Assembly: GCA_002943765.1 (NCBI GenBank)
Contig: PQWQ01000003.1
Coordinates: forward strand, 4,215,501 to 4,279,500
Length of the DNA stretch: 64,000 nt
From: Psoroptes ovis
Taxonomy: Eukaryota > Arthropoda > Arachnida > Sarcoptiformes > Psoroptidae
Direction: 5' to 3'
Within the stretch, counting starts at the first letter, position 1. Each line of letters starts with the position of its first letter. The position numbers and the translations under genes are program-made. Below are positions 25,100-39,700 of this stretch, in pieces. The notes under the pieces are model-generated. The model saw only the letters and a program-made list of their open reading frames with translations, searched no databases and had not been told where the DNA came from.

Positions 25100-28000
25100 T
25101 GATAATTTGTACTCAAATCAATTCAAATTAATCAAAATTAATTAATTTTCACATGAAAATTTGAATTTAAACTAAATTCTGAAAGTGCCGATGACGTATT
25201 GCTACGTCTTCAAATTATAATTTTTTGATTTTATTGATCGAACAATGTAGTGCTATCTTTTGTTGAAGATTTGAAATTTTTAAATTTCAATTTTCAAATA
25301 TCCATGAATTCAAACAAATCACAAATAATCTAAAACAGGAAACATGCATGGAAGAAAACAAAGACAAAGCTGATAATTAAATCAATTATTTTCATTTGTT
25401 TTGGTTCAATCAATTAGTTAGATTAATTAACCAACTGAAATTCATTAATTATTGCAAAATTAACTTTGAATAATTAAATAAAATAAATACAAAAAAGAGG
25501 AAATGAATAAATCATTAGCTTATCATTCAGTCGGTCGTCATTCGGAATTCAATGAATCAATGGTAAACCAAGGGTTTATTTGTCATAGAAATTACGAAAT
25601 AACAGAATTCAACGGCCACAAAACCAAGAATCGAATTTCCCCGCAAAACAGAACAATTGAAAAATCATTATATTTAATGAAAATGAATTGATTTGATTCA
25701 TCAATTTATTGTGGAAATCAAATTGAATGAAAGATAATGGTGACAATGAATTGTATTTCCCTAATTGCGACAAGTAAAAAATGACAAATTATCATTTGGC
25801 TGTAATTTGGTCTTGAATTAAACGGCCAAAGAATAATAAAACATGAGAATTATTCGAAGATGTAGTCGAGTCCAATTTAGTACAGTTGGAATCGATTGAA
25901 CTACAAATGAAAACAAGACCGATTGACCATTTAAAAATTTGAAATTTTCCAAAATAATTGTGATTTATTGACTGTTTGAAATGGTCCAAATGGTTTGAAA
26001 AATATTTTTTTCAGAAAATATTGTTTAAAATATTTTTTCAAATAATTTTGTTCAAAATATTTTTGTCTAAAATTTATTTGAAGACAATTTCACGATTGTA
26101 ATTGTGTGTGTGTGTATGTGATTTTCACTAAATTGTGCTTATTATTATCCTTGAATCTATTGTAGTAATATTTTCATTAAAAATGCGTACAAATGACAAC
26201 ACATTGACATCGATTGACAATGTTTTCGAAAGCTTACGAAAAGCCTCAGAAACAATCTGTCCTCGAAACCAGTCAAAGTAAAACCATTGACAAGCAATAA
26301 GCACAAACAATAAGCACAAGCATCTCGGGCAAACAATGGTTAAGACACAGAAACAAAGACAAAGATGAATGAATAAATAAGTAAATAAATAAACAAATAA
26401 ACACCGTGTGTCGAATCGATCTTGGAGTAAAGGAATGAATTATTAGAAACACAAATGATTTACGTACATTTTTTAGGGCCCAAGACCTGACAGGATCTCC
26501 AAGATCTCCAAGATGTTCAAGATTTTCAGACAAGTTTTCCGAAATAAACCCAAGATTCAATTTTCGTTTTCTTAGGGTCCATCAAATTGAATAAATGCTA
26601 CTGAATAGACGAAACCTACGAAAGATAAGATCTTTTGTTCTTCTTCTTTGGAAATTTTCGATTTTTGAAACAATCATTTATTCATTCATGGTACCATGGT
26701 ACAACATTATGGATCTAAGTAATGATATTATCACCATTGATATTTGATGTTTTCTTAAACATTTACCCAAATGATAAATACATTGATTGAATCAATGATG
26801 AAGAATTGAATTGAATCGTGTGTTTGTCGGGAGATTTGGCACCATAGATAATGAATGAGATTGAATCTCGGTGTTGATTGTTTATTTTCATTGAATATGT
26901 ATTGAAATATGGATGAATCGATCGTTTATACGGGGATTCCGAACCAAAATCAATGGTAAATTGAATGGAAAATCAATTTATCATTGATTTTGGGTTTGAT
27001 TTTAAAGATTTTCATTTGAAATTGTTGAAATTTAAATTAAAAATTTCCAAATGCTTCCATGATTCAAAATCTTTGCATAAATTAAATCCAAAAGAGTTTC
27101 ACCCTTACTAATTCAATCAGATTTGATTTGATTTAATTTGATTCCAGTTCATAGAGATGTCATCGACAATAAGATCAAATGATTGAATCAGTCTTAGAAA
27201 TCAGTTAAAAAGAATTGAATGGAAATTCAAATTTAAATGATTTTAAGTTGAATTAAGTCAAATTAAACTGATTTAAATTCAAATTTAAATGAATTAATTT
27301 CAAATTCCTTCGATTAAATCCATTATATTTCAATGAACCGGTGAATTTTCCATTTTAATTTCTTAATTTACACACACTCGGTGATTACCTGCCATTACCT
27401 TTCATTACCTGTGCAGTGTCTGCATGTTTGAATACCTTCAACAACAACAACCTACAAACACCGGCCAAAACAATTTATTTCCCCGACTTTCAATACAAAC
27501 AATGGCCTCTGGCATGTTTTTATTTTCTCACATTGAAGCCTATAGCCTTAAACTCACTCATGGACAAACACCTGGCTTCAAATTCATTTCAATTCATTTC
27601 AATTCATTCATATTTATTTCGGTCAATGCTTTTCAGAAGAAAACTTGAATCAAATGGTTGAAAATGGCCAACTTGTATTCAAATATCATTGAATAGTACT
27701 GCCACCACCACCTCGACCATTGTATCAACCATCATTGTGTATCAACCATCAAGTTCAATGCTTGTTGTTTGTTGTACTTTCTCATTGATTTTCATTGTTG
27801 ATTCAAGTTGTATTTCCATCATTATTTGCTTCAACAATTTACTTTTTCATTCTCATTGAACGTTATGTAATACAACAAAACAACATCCCCATAGACAGCC
27901 ATTCGAATAGATTTCTGGTTTTGTTTCGATGAAAATGCTTCGAAAATTTGGTTGATTTGAATACAGACAGAGAACATAAGACTATTGTTATCATCATCAT

Positions 28001-31000
28001 CATCATCATCATATGAACATAACCATTATCATTATCATCATCATTATTATCATCATCAACGAAGCACAACAAATCACATCCATTGTTCATCATTCGTTTG
28101 AATTTTCAAATCTTTCAAGTTTTAAATCGTTCAAATCGTTCGAATTTTGACCAAAACTCACTTGTACAACTCAAAGCTACATAAGCTCATAAGTCACGAT
28201 TTCAGGTTGATCAGTCAAGTCTTACACTTTGTAAGTCTTACCCTTTGTATTAATTGGTCAGTTTCAACAATGAGTCTAAGCAATCATGGTTTAACATCCA
28301 TTCATTCATCCATACATCCATTCATTTGATTGTTTATTTGAAATTTTCATGTTGTTTATCTATTTAATACAATCAACATCAATGATTTTCCGCAGTGATT
28401 TGCGCAGCTTCATCTCTGTGTTTGTATCAGATTGAATGTATTTTTCTTGTGTATTTCAATGCATTTTTTGTTGTTTTTTTTTCTGGTGTGTGTGAAATAC
28501 AAAATTACAAAAATCGGCCCCAATAATCAACCAAACAAACAAATAAACAATCATTTTTCTCGAGATTCAAATCGGTGTTCGAAATTGGATTTAAATGCAT
28601 TCCACGATACATTCAAAGTTATAGCCTTCCGAGCTTTACAAGCACTTCCAAGCACTTTGATTGATTGAATTTAAATCTGTTAATTCAATCGTAACCAACG
28701 ATCATTCGATTACAATAATTTGATTTGAAAAAATAAATAAATAAATCAACTGAATCATATTTATTCAAAAACAAATTCAATTATTAAAGCCTATAGCCTA
28801 TACTATAAAGTATCTTCAACAATTCAAATAAATTCAAATGGACAAATGGTAGGTGGATTTCGATTATTATTATTTCATTGATTATTGAATTAATTTCGAT
28901 TAATTGATTATTTAATCGAAAAATTCGAAGTTTCTTGAATTTAAAAATTGATTTACTTATAATTATTATCTTTGATTGTCATTGAACTGTTGAAAATTTC
29001 AGAAATTATTAAAAATTTCAGAAATTCTTTGAATTTAAATTCAAAATTCAAAACACAATTATCCATCTGTTTATTTATTTTAAAATTATTCCGATTACAA
29101 TTTTCATTCAATTAATTTATATTTGATTCAATTAATTCACGAGAAATTCGTGTTATTTATGTGAAAATTATTTATATTTAATTCAAATTTTACCGAACCA
29201 TATTCCATTGAAATTCTATAATTGAATATAATTATCTATTATTTCTATTTCTTGTTGTTGTGTTTATTCTATCATTTATCTACAAAACAAACAAATGAAC
29301 AAATAAACAAACAAATGAACAAACACCAAATTTTAATTTTGAAAATTTCAAATTTCAATTGTAATATTTTATTTCATGATTATTTAAAATGAATTTTGAA
29401 AATTTTCATCCGAAAATTCTCGTTGAATTAGTATTTATTTACATTTGTTTGTTTGAATATGTGTAATAAGTGTTGCGTAGAGATAATTGAATATAAATGA
29501 ATAGAAATTCTCGTAGAATTTTTAATTAATTCCGATATCAAATTCCAATTACGAATTGCACAATGAATTACGTAAATTATCAAATCTCAAATTTTAAATT
29601 CCAATTCATTTACATTATTTCTAACATGGACATTTTTGTAATTCGACTTCCTAAGTGAACATTTTTCAAATAATTTTTCTCCTGTAATTTTCACTTGTCA
29701 TTGTTGATGGTATTTCTACGTTTATTTCACTGATATTTCTCCTCGAAAAAAACTAATAAATAAGTTTTTAAATGATCAATTAATAATAATGATAATAATA
29801 ATTCTTAATAATATCAATAATAATCTACCTTTAATAAAAATAAAATAAAATGAAATAAAATGCTCATCATCATCGACAACAAATCAATAATAAATTGCCG
29901 TAAGGTAATAATGTTTGTTGTATATACATTGATATTACATGTAATTACAATAATGATAATAATAAAAAATAATAAACATCCATCGATTGAAGAAGAAAAT
30001 CAAATAAAAAATAATGATTTCTAAAAATCAAATTTCAATTAATTTGATTTCTTTTTAATTTTCTTTTGGATTCATATTTTCTTAAGAAAAGATGCTCCAC
30101 TGAGACATATTTCTGAAGATGTTTGACCATTTTCCAATGTTATTAAGGCTAAACGATCCACTTTATCGACTTGTTCGAGCTTGTCCAACTTTATTCGGAC
30201 ATTCCTGTGTTCCATACACACGATTACGGTCCTTAGTACCGGAAAAGAAAGCTGATTTACTCCCAAGAATAAGTTAAAATAAGTAAACTTCGGTACCAAA
30301 GTTTGATATTTCAAATATGTTTCAATGTTTTCAAAAGAAACATATTTTCAGCGATGAATCGGTGATGAACCCCATAAGTCAATGAATGAATGATAGCATC
30401 TTCTTCATACTCGATTTTCAAATTAGAAATAATTTCCAAAATCGATGAGTATATATCGATATTTCAATCAATCTCTATCTATTTATGTGAATTCAATTTA
30501 TTCAGTTGAAAATTCAGTTCATTTCGATTGAAACAAAACAAAAAAGAAATGAAATAAATCAATTACATATCTTGACCATGTCATCGAATCATTCGTATAT
30601 CATTACGCGTTGAATTAGTCTTCAACAGTGAGTCTTTGAAGTTTTCTTATCTTGTTTCGGCCAAAAAAAGAGACTTTTCGAGGCTGTCGAATGAAGTTTA
30701 TTTGATATATACGTGAATTCCGATTGAACTCGATTTTGATGCCAATCAAATGATTGAATATTGAAGCATTTATATTTTGATACATTTGAAACAATGGACA
30801 AAGCGCGAAATCCAAAACGCAGATTTATAAATATAAATAAATATCAATGAACTGAAATTACTACTTTTAAATTGAATAATTTGATTTGATCATTCTAGAT
30901 TCGATTCTATTCAATTTATTGAATAAAATCTGAATTTATAATTGAAAAAAAAATGAATCGAATCACTTAATATGATCGCCTTCGATTATAATAATCATTA

Positions 31001-31933
31001 TTATTATGATTATTTAATCGAAATGATCGAAAAAAATAATCAAATTGAAAATCAATTTTCTTGTTCCTTCTTATATTTTATATGAGAAATTCCGATTTCA
31101 TTTAGTTTTAAATTACATATAATTATTTAATTTTGTTTCATTGTTTTTTCGGATTGAATTTTTGGAATTCATTCATCAATTGAATTGGCCGTCATATTAT
31201 TCAAGTAATAATCATTATTCAACTAACCATTTCAGTTTTTTTGAACCTCTCTATCACCATCTCCATTTCAAGTGTAACCATTTCCAAATGATTATTTCAA
31301 TTATTATCATTATCATTATTATTTTAAATTGTGTAAATATTTATGATTATTTTCATTTATTCTTATTCATTTTCATTTTTGATCAAGATAAATACTGTAA
31401 ATGATTATTATTATTTCAAATATAAATTTTCATTTAAACAATAATTTCTCGTATTGTTTTACCATTGTTTCAAAATCGTAATATTCTACTTATTTTTGAT
31501 AATTATTATGATAATCGGTCCTAGTCATTACTCGATGCTTGATGTTGCCCGTTATCACATCGAACGCATTGAAACCATTCAGTTTTAAGGGAAAAACATC
31601 AGTTTATCAACGCAAATATTTATTTGTAAAATATGTTTACTCAAAATGCATAATGAACTGGAACGATATGACGAAAAAATTTTATTTCATTTAATTTTCC
31701 ATGAATGAAATCGTTGATCTTGATGAAAATAATGATTTCAGTGTTGAAATGGTCTTGAAATGTTTGTGTGTTTGCTCTGATATATGTTAGATATTGACTA
31801 ATTCATTATTATTGAAATACATAGATTTACAATTTAATGTAGTAATTTAAATTAAGAAATTTCGTTTAAGTATTTAATGGTGAAATTTGTGATAAAATTA
31901 AAAAAAAAAAATAGAAAATCTTAAATAAACTAA

Positions 31934-32067
31934 TACGTTCTTTATAATGCACTTTCAATGAGACTACGTCCTCCGGCAATTTTCCGTATGATAGCATTTC
32001 AATATATTTTCAATAGGAGTTGATGTATTTTTTAGTGAGCTAATGTATTTTCTATGGAAATACGTCC
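31934..32067. repeat. Dispersed copy of the 128-bp repeat (family C)
   Basis: Contains GACTACGTCCTCCGGCAATT followed by blocks of ATGTATTTTCAATRG and ATGTATTTTCTATGG. The distance between successive TACGT marks is 127 nt, nearly the period of the tandem array at 40845. Same strand orientation as that array. Confidence 0.75.
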
Positions 32068-33745
32068 ATTATGATACATTATAATTGTCCTGTATAATGC
32101 AAGCTAAAATTGATCAAAAATAGATTATTGTTTAGCCAGTTGTTCGGCTGTTTTACTCGTCTTATTTCATCGGAAAATTTCCATAAATTCTTACCAAATT
32201 ACTTCCATTCATAAAAATTACAAATTTCATTAAAAATTTCTGAAATTCTTTGAAAATTCATTGAATTTTCATTGATTTTTCCATGATAAAATCTTCATTA
32301 ATTTCCGTTAATCTGTGTGCCTACAAAATGCATTCATCTATGGAATATCATCATCAGAGAAAAATGTGTTAAATTATTCCTAGTAAATTATAAAAATTTT
32401 ATTATTTTCTTCCAAATTTAAATTGAAAATGAATTAACAAAGAATTTTGATTGAAATTTTTTTTGCCGAACCCGAGAAAAATTATGATTAAAAATGATTA
32501 AATATCATGAATACAACAGCAAGTTATAGCCTTATTATAATCTTTGGTCATCATCATAATAATCATCACCCGAAGAATGGAATTTCTAATTTTTCATTTT
32601 TTTGAGATTCGGGTAATTTCTCACTAAATCTATGGAGCGAAATGTCCAAAGACTTTGAATGTGACATGTTTCACGTTTTATAAAATTGAATAAAAATGCC
32701 CAAACACATTCCGATGGCATCCAATCACCATTGGGCCATCATTTGGACCATCATGCCATCATCATTAGACTCAAAACCTCTCTGGTCATGGACATTTCAG
32801 TTTGGACCGCATTTGATTTGATTCGATTTTTTATTGTTCAAAATTTTCAAATGTTTCGATTTGAAATTTCGATCGTTTTTGGCCAAAATTTCAATTGTTG
32901 TATACATGGGGCGATGTATAAATGAATACATGTGGCCATTAAATGTCATTTGATTTGTTATGGTTTTTTGAAAATTTTTTAAACAAAACTCGATCCGAAA
33001 TATGATTCCATTCACTGGCCCCACGAAAATTCAATGGCAAATAATGATCCAAAATTGACTGATGTTTTTAATGATTATTATTTTCTTTGATTCTTAAAAA
33101 AATATTTAACAAATTTTTATTATTATTATGTGTCCAAATCGATTTGTATAACATTCATTTGTTGTGGTGCTGATGCATTTTGTATTTGCTTCGTATTTCC
33201 AATGGTTTTTCCCATAGATTTTTACTTAACTTTAATTGTGTAAAATGTCTAAAATGGTGTCGAATAATAATAAATAAATACGAACAATTATTGAATCCAA
33301 GTTTGGAATTTTTTTTTTTTTTTTTGAGAATTTCAAAAAAAATTTCTTTTGAAATTTTCTAAAATAACCAAGAGTATAACTACCACAGATTCTAGCCGCA
33401 ATATTCTTATGGAATTTTATATCACATATTCATCGAAAATTTTACATTCACTTGAATGTAACAAAAAACTATAGTTTTCTATGTCTGTTTTCAATTGTTT
33501 ATTGGAATTTCAATGACTTTTCAATGGATATGTGTATGTAAATTCAAATGTAAATTCAAGCCAGAATTCATTGGAAACATATTTGTTTTGAATTAAAAAC
33601 GAATATTCCTTGAGTTTCAATGAATTTTTTTTTGAGTTTCTAAGAATTTCTTTTGGATATTCTATGAATTTCGAGACTAAATTAAACTTGAATTTCATTT
33701 CTGCCCCCTTCTTCCGCAGACTTCTACAAATGAATCACATTGAAA

Positions 33746-36700
33746 ATGGCAATCACATCGAGAACATCATCAACGCTGTCATTAGCGGCAGCCGCAGCTA
33801 CAACATTGAATTCTTCATCATCATCGAAATCTTCATCTTCAAAAACACTGAAATCATCATCAACTAAGTCAGCTAAGACAACAACCTTATCAATGTTTGA
33901 TTTGATTAAAAATTTTCGTACGAAAATATTGAATCAATTATTTGGCAATGATATTAATAAACTATGCCGGGATCATAAGGGTCATAATCATTGTAATGGA
34001 TCGAATAATCGAAATAAAACCTTGAAATCTCAAAAATCACAAGTCAAATCATCATATTTCCATGATTATATTAAATATGATATTTGTATTATCGTCGCAA
34101 TCATTTGCTGCTATTCGAATGCATTAAAATGTGATTTCGTTTTCGATGATTTATTAGCAATCAAAGAAAATATGGATCTAAGACCACAGACGCCCATTTG
34201 GCAAATATTTTTCAATGATTTTTGGGGTTTATCAATGGATAATGTAAGTATTATTATCATTCATTATTTACCTATGTAATCTATTATTAGGTTGTCCGAA
34301 AAGTTTTTGCCGATTTTCTCATAATTTCCTACGATATAACCGGCAAAAACTTTGTGGACAACTCAATATATTTATGATAAATGTATTCGTTATGACATTT
34401 TTTTATCTCTGCGAAAAAACTAATGTTTAAAAATAAATGACAATTGTATGCTTAAAATCACACATACATTAAGGCACGCAATGTTGCATAGATAAGCCAA
34501 TAAATTTTGGCTTCGGTAAATTTTTGTACGAATATCAATACAAACAAATGTATATTTGAATTTAATTTTGAACATTTGTTTATATTTGAAATGATATATC
34601 AATTTCAAAAACATATGTTTGATGCTCTTTGATGAACTTGAATCAAGCAAAACGAACAAAATCAAGTGGACAATCAAATTCTTCAAGTGATTCTTCATTG
34701 ATTCAATATTTTTCTTGGACATTTCTTTCATACAAATGTCTAATTATCATCTCTAAGTTGTATCTATTTCGATGATAGAAATGTTCACAATTATTCACTA
34801 ATCAATGAATGATTTGTTCACTAATAATAATCTTTGAAGTATCTGCTTGAAAATTTCTAATTTTTGAAATCAGAGACTTTCTGCTCTCAAAATTGCCAAA
34901 AAAAAAAAAAAACAAAAACTAATTAGCTTTCGAACATCGTCAATATCGATTCATTATTCAGTAGAATTCTGTAGAATTTATTCATTCATTGAGAATAAAC
35001 ATCCAATCAATATCGATAGAATCAATGAATATTATTACAAGATTATAGTTTATACATCTGGTACACTTGAATATTTATTTATTCATTCATTCATTCAACA
35101 TTCGCTGATGATGATGATCATTTATTTCAATCATCAATCGATTTATCATTTTTTTGCCCATTTATTCCATCCATTTCAATTCAAATAATTATTCTGTGAT
35201 TATTTTTGTCCAGTTTCGTTTGATATTTTCATCAAAGTTCATTATTACCAAAGACTTCAATATGAATAAACACATGTGTGTTCTTGTGAGCATTTTCGGG
35301 TGAAACATATGTGAACACATATATTTTGTTACTTGATTTATTCAATATTCAGTAATAAAATATCAATTAATTGGTTGTTTATTTGAAGAAATAAATGAAA
35401 AAATGAACTGAATGAATCAATGCAATGCAATTGATGGATTGGATTCATTAAAAATATTAGAGAGTGTCCGATAAGTTTTTGCCGATTTTCTGATAATTTT
35501 CCAATGATATAATCGGCAGAAACTTTTCGGACAACCTAATAATAATAATCAATTTATTTAGTATTCATTTGTTTATAATTTGTAATGTTATATAATATGT
35601 CGATGAATTTGTAATTATATTGCAATAGAATTTCATATTGAAAAAGTCATTTCCAATTATTGAGTTTTTGATTATGAATTTTGATTTAATTACAGAGTTT
35701 CAAGTTTTTATTCAGAGTTTTAAAATTGATTTTCGTAGTTTTGAATAGAATTTCAGATTGTAAAATTACGAAAATTAATTTCAAAACTCCGAATTAAAAC
35801 TTGAAACCTTGTATAAAATATTTATTATCAATGAAAATATATTTAAAAAGATAATAATTAATTTTTTTTTGATTTAAACATTTGATTAGACTGATTGTGC
35901 AGTGCCCTTCATGATAATGTAATTTGAATGCTTTGAAATTCGTCGGTTTTTAGCTGATCAAAAACCTGAGGGTCTGGTAGCAGTTTTCTTCAATGTTTGC
36001 TTCCCTGCATGACATATTTATCCGAATAATAGGGCACCTTATGTACTTTGCCTTCTTTAGATTTTCTTTATTTCAATTTTCTTATATTAAATCGTATATT
36101 ATTAAGTTAAGATCGTCCTGATTTAATTATAAATTTCTCCATTCTTCAATATTCGTTGATAATGATTGAATAATAATTAAATCTTAGTCATTTAATTAGT
36201 GATTAACATGAAGATGTTAATTATTAGTTTATTTATATGTTTATTCAATTTTTTAGACTAATTTTTGACATATCAATGGATGAATGATATGTTTGTCATT
36301 CATTCATTCATTTCAATAAATGTATCAGGGTGAAAAGGCTGACTAATGCTTGACATATTGTATTTTGGCAAAACATTATTAAGTTGTCCGATAAGTTCTT
36401 GCCGATTTTCTCATAATTTCCTACGATATAATCGGCAAAAACTTTTTGGACAACCTAATAATGTTTGACATTGTACGATAACATTAAATGAGTCAAAGAA
36501 TGAATGATTGAATACTAATGGTGAATGAATAAATAACCGAGGGTGTATGTATGTATCACATGTGATTTGACAAATTACATATGACTCTCGTTGTAATTTG
36601 CATATTAATTCATTTATTTACATTCAAAACTAATTAACTAATCAATCATTTATTTATCCATTTATTTCGCTTTGTATTCGATACTAATCATTGTTAATTG

Positions 36701-39700
36701 TGTTGCCGTCGTTGGTGTTGTTGCCGCTGCTGCTGGTGCTGCCATTTATTATTAATGACACATTCGTTTTCTCATTGAATCGATTGATTATTGCCGGAAA
36801 TTTATGGAAATGTGTTTGATTGATTCAATGTTTTTGGGCAGGAAAAATCCCATAAAGTAAGTGTTGATCAATGAATCTATCAATTTTATTTTAAATTCCT
36901 TCATTATTTCATTGAATATTCATTTTCAATTCGTATTTTACCCCTTTCTTCGGAATTCTTCACTGATTATCCATCAATCACCGAACTATAACGATGAATC
37001 AATACGGCACACACAATACACAGTCATATCGACCCTTATGTGTACTGACATTTCGTCTAAATTATTGGCTACATCAACTACAACCATTTGGTTATCATTT
37101 ATTCAATATTATTTTACATCAAATTGTTTCATTACAATATTTTCGGTATGTATTCCTTGTTTGAATTCAATAATCATAATAATAATGAAGACTATTGATC
37201 AAAATTTGCATGCAAATTATCAAAATTACCATGGTGTTCAATGGTATTCAATGGTAATTCAATGGCAATCTATGATTATCCAGAATGAATGAATGGTTGT
37301 TTGGATTGATAATTGACATGTTTCAATCATCAAACCATATTACATATATAAATAGATTTATGAAATTTTTTAAATTTAGATATTTTTCCCATTCGATTCG
37401 ATTCAACCAAAAAGCATCCAAAGCATTATTAATTATGTTGAATCAAATATTCAAATATTCAAAATTCAAATAATGAACATTTTGCATGATAATAATAATG
37501 ATTCAATGATAATAATTCAATTCAACGATAACATTCAATGATGATTCAATGGGCGTTGTTTCATTGTTCCATTGCTTGAATTTATGCATGAATTATCTTT
37601 GAATTATCCTTTGAAATGAATTGTGAATTATGAATCATGAATAACTGATTATTTCCATTGCAAAATAGCTTCGCTCAACTATTCCGTATGCCGAAATGTT
37701 CATCATTTTTGGCTGCAATATTTTTCGCCATACATCCAATCCATACGGAAGCAGTGACAAGCGTGGTTGGACGTGCTGAATGTTTATGTGCAATATTTTA
37801 TTTATGGACAATATTCACGTATTATTATTCAATGATATCATCGAATACGATATCAAGTAAGTTTTCCATTGAAATTTCAACGATTATTTATCTGAATTTC
37901 AACAATTATTTCATTTATTTCTGTATGAATTAGAATGGCTATGGTTAATTGCTTCACTTGTATCAATGACAGTGGCAACACTCAGTAAAGAACAAGGTAT
38001 AACATCAATTGCCGTTTGTATGGCTGTCATTGAATTATTTTTCAATCAAAAAGTAATTATCTTTGAACCATTTATTTTCTGGTTTATGGATGTTTTAATT
38101 TCTCCATTTTGAATCATAGTTACATAGGTTATTGGCTTTGTCATTAAATCACCATTATAATAATAGCAGCAATAATGGCATTAAAAATAGTGATCGAATA
38201 ACTTGGAAATCATTGAAAACCAATGCTAAAATAATTCAAAGATCTTCGATGATTTCAAACGGTCCCAAATGGATTATCGAAATGATTATTCGAATTATTG
38301 TTTGCTCGTTGTGGACCATTGCATTAATGGCCATTCGGCTCAGGTTAATGCAATGGCAATTACCAATATTTACAAAGTAAAATATCTTACATTTTCTTAA
38401 ATTTATTGTTCAAGATTTATTAGGTGCTCAAGGGTCCTTACCTTGATTTTTTATTATTTTTATGGCAAAATTTATGTATTAATGTATTTACTTTGAATTT
38501 TTTCATTTGAAAATTTACAATTTAGATTCGATAATCCAGCAATAAATACCCACAACCTTTTAAGTCGACATTTAACATTGAATTTTATTTATGCATACAA
38601 TTTTTGGCTATTATTAAATCCATGGAATCTATGTTGTGATTGGACAATGGGATCAATACCATTGATCGTATCGTTTAATGATTATCGAAATATATTTACA
38701 TTTATATTTTATTCATTTATATTATCGATATTATCATATAAATCATATCAACGTTATTATTCGTGGGTCCATAATTCAATAAATAGAAATAATAATGGTC
38801 ATTATCATTCATCTAATAAGAATAACGTTAATACAATCAGCAATGATTATCGTATTATCGTATCAAGTTTCATATTGATTGTAATACCATTCATTCCAGC
38901 ATCGAATCTATTTTTCCCTGTTGGTTTTGTTATTGCTGAACGTGTGCTGTATATACCGAGTATGGGTTATTGTATACTGGTTGCATTTTGTATTGATAAA
39001 TGTCGCCGAAGATTGATTTATAAATGTTCATATCATCGAAATCTGATGAATATTTTGATTTCAATCTTTATCCTGATGCAATCATTGCGTACAATCATCC
39101 GTAATAATGATTGGAAAAATGAATTTAATCTTTATTCATCTGGTATTCGTGTTAACGGGAATAATGCAAAACTGTATAATAACCTTGGTTATGTTTATGA
39201 ATCAAATCGCCAATATTCGAATGCATTGAATCAATATTTGAAGGCCGTACAAATTCAATCGAATGATATTGGTGCATATATGAATGTTGCACGTGTTTAT
39301 AATCAAATTAAACGACTGGATTTAGCTGAACAATATTATCATCGAGCTAAAACTATATTAATGTCTGAATTGCATGAACAAAAGCGTTTGATTAAGGTGG
39401 ATAATAGCAATGGAAATAAACATGTCCGCGTTGCACCGAATCATTTAAATTTATTCATAAATCTTGGTCAAATAATATCGAAAAATCAATCAAGATCGCA
39501 TGAAGCTATCGACCTTTATCGACAATTAATCTCGATTCGTCCAGATTACGTAGATGCATATGTTAATCTTGGTGATATTCAGCTACGAATGAATCGTACC
39601 GATGATGCACATCGAACATATCAAACGGCATTAAAATATAGCCCAAATAATGCTGATATTTATTTCAATTTAGGAGTGGTTTCCATACAATCCAACCGTT

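Larger units (their letters stand above)
24619..33745. other. 9-kb region without recognisable genes
   Basis: Begins with the dacapo-like 3' UTR (AATAAA at 25058 and 25094). No conserved coding exon found. Visible content: a GACGTA-N4-TACGTC palindrome near 25194, a TTACCT triplet cluster at 27385-27415, ATC/ATG microsatellite at about 27988-28057, a 134-bp copy of the 128-bp-period repeat at 31934-32067, and CT/AT-rich sequence. Two minus-strand open frames, 30072-30314 (80 codons) and 30615-30815 (66 codons), are less repetitive than most. They resemble nothing I can name, and I do not call them genes. Confidence 0.5.
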
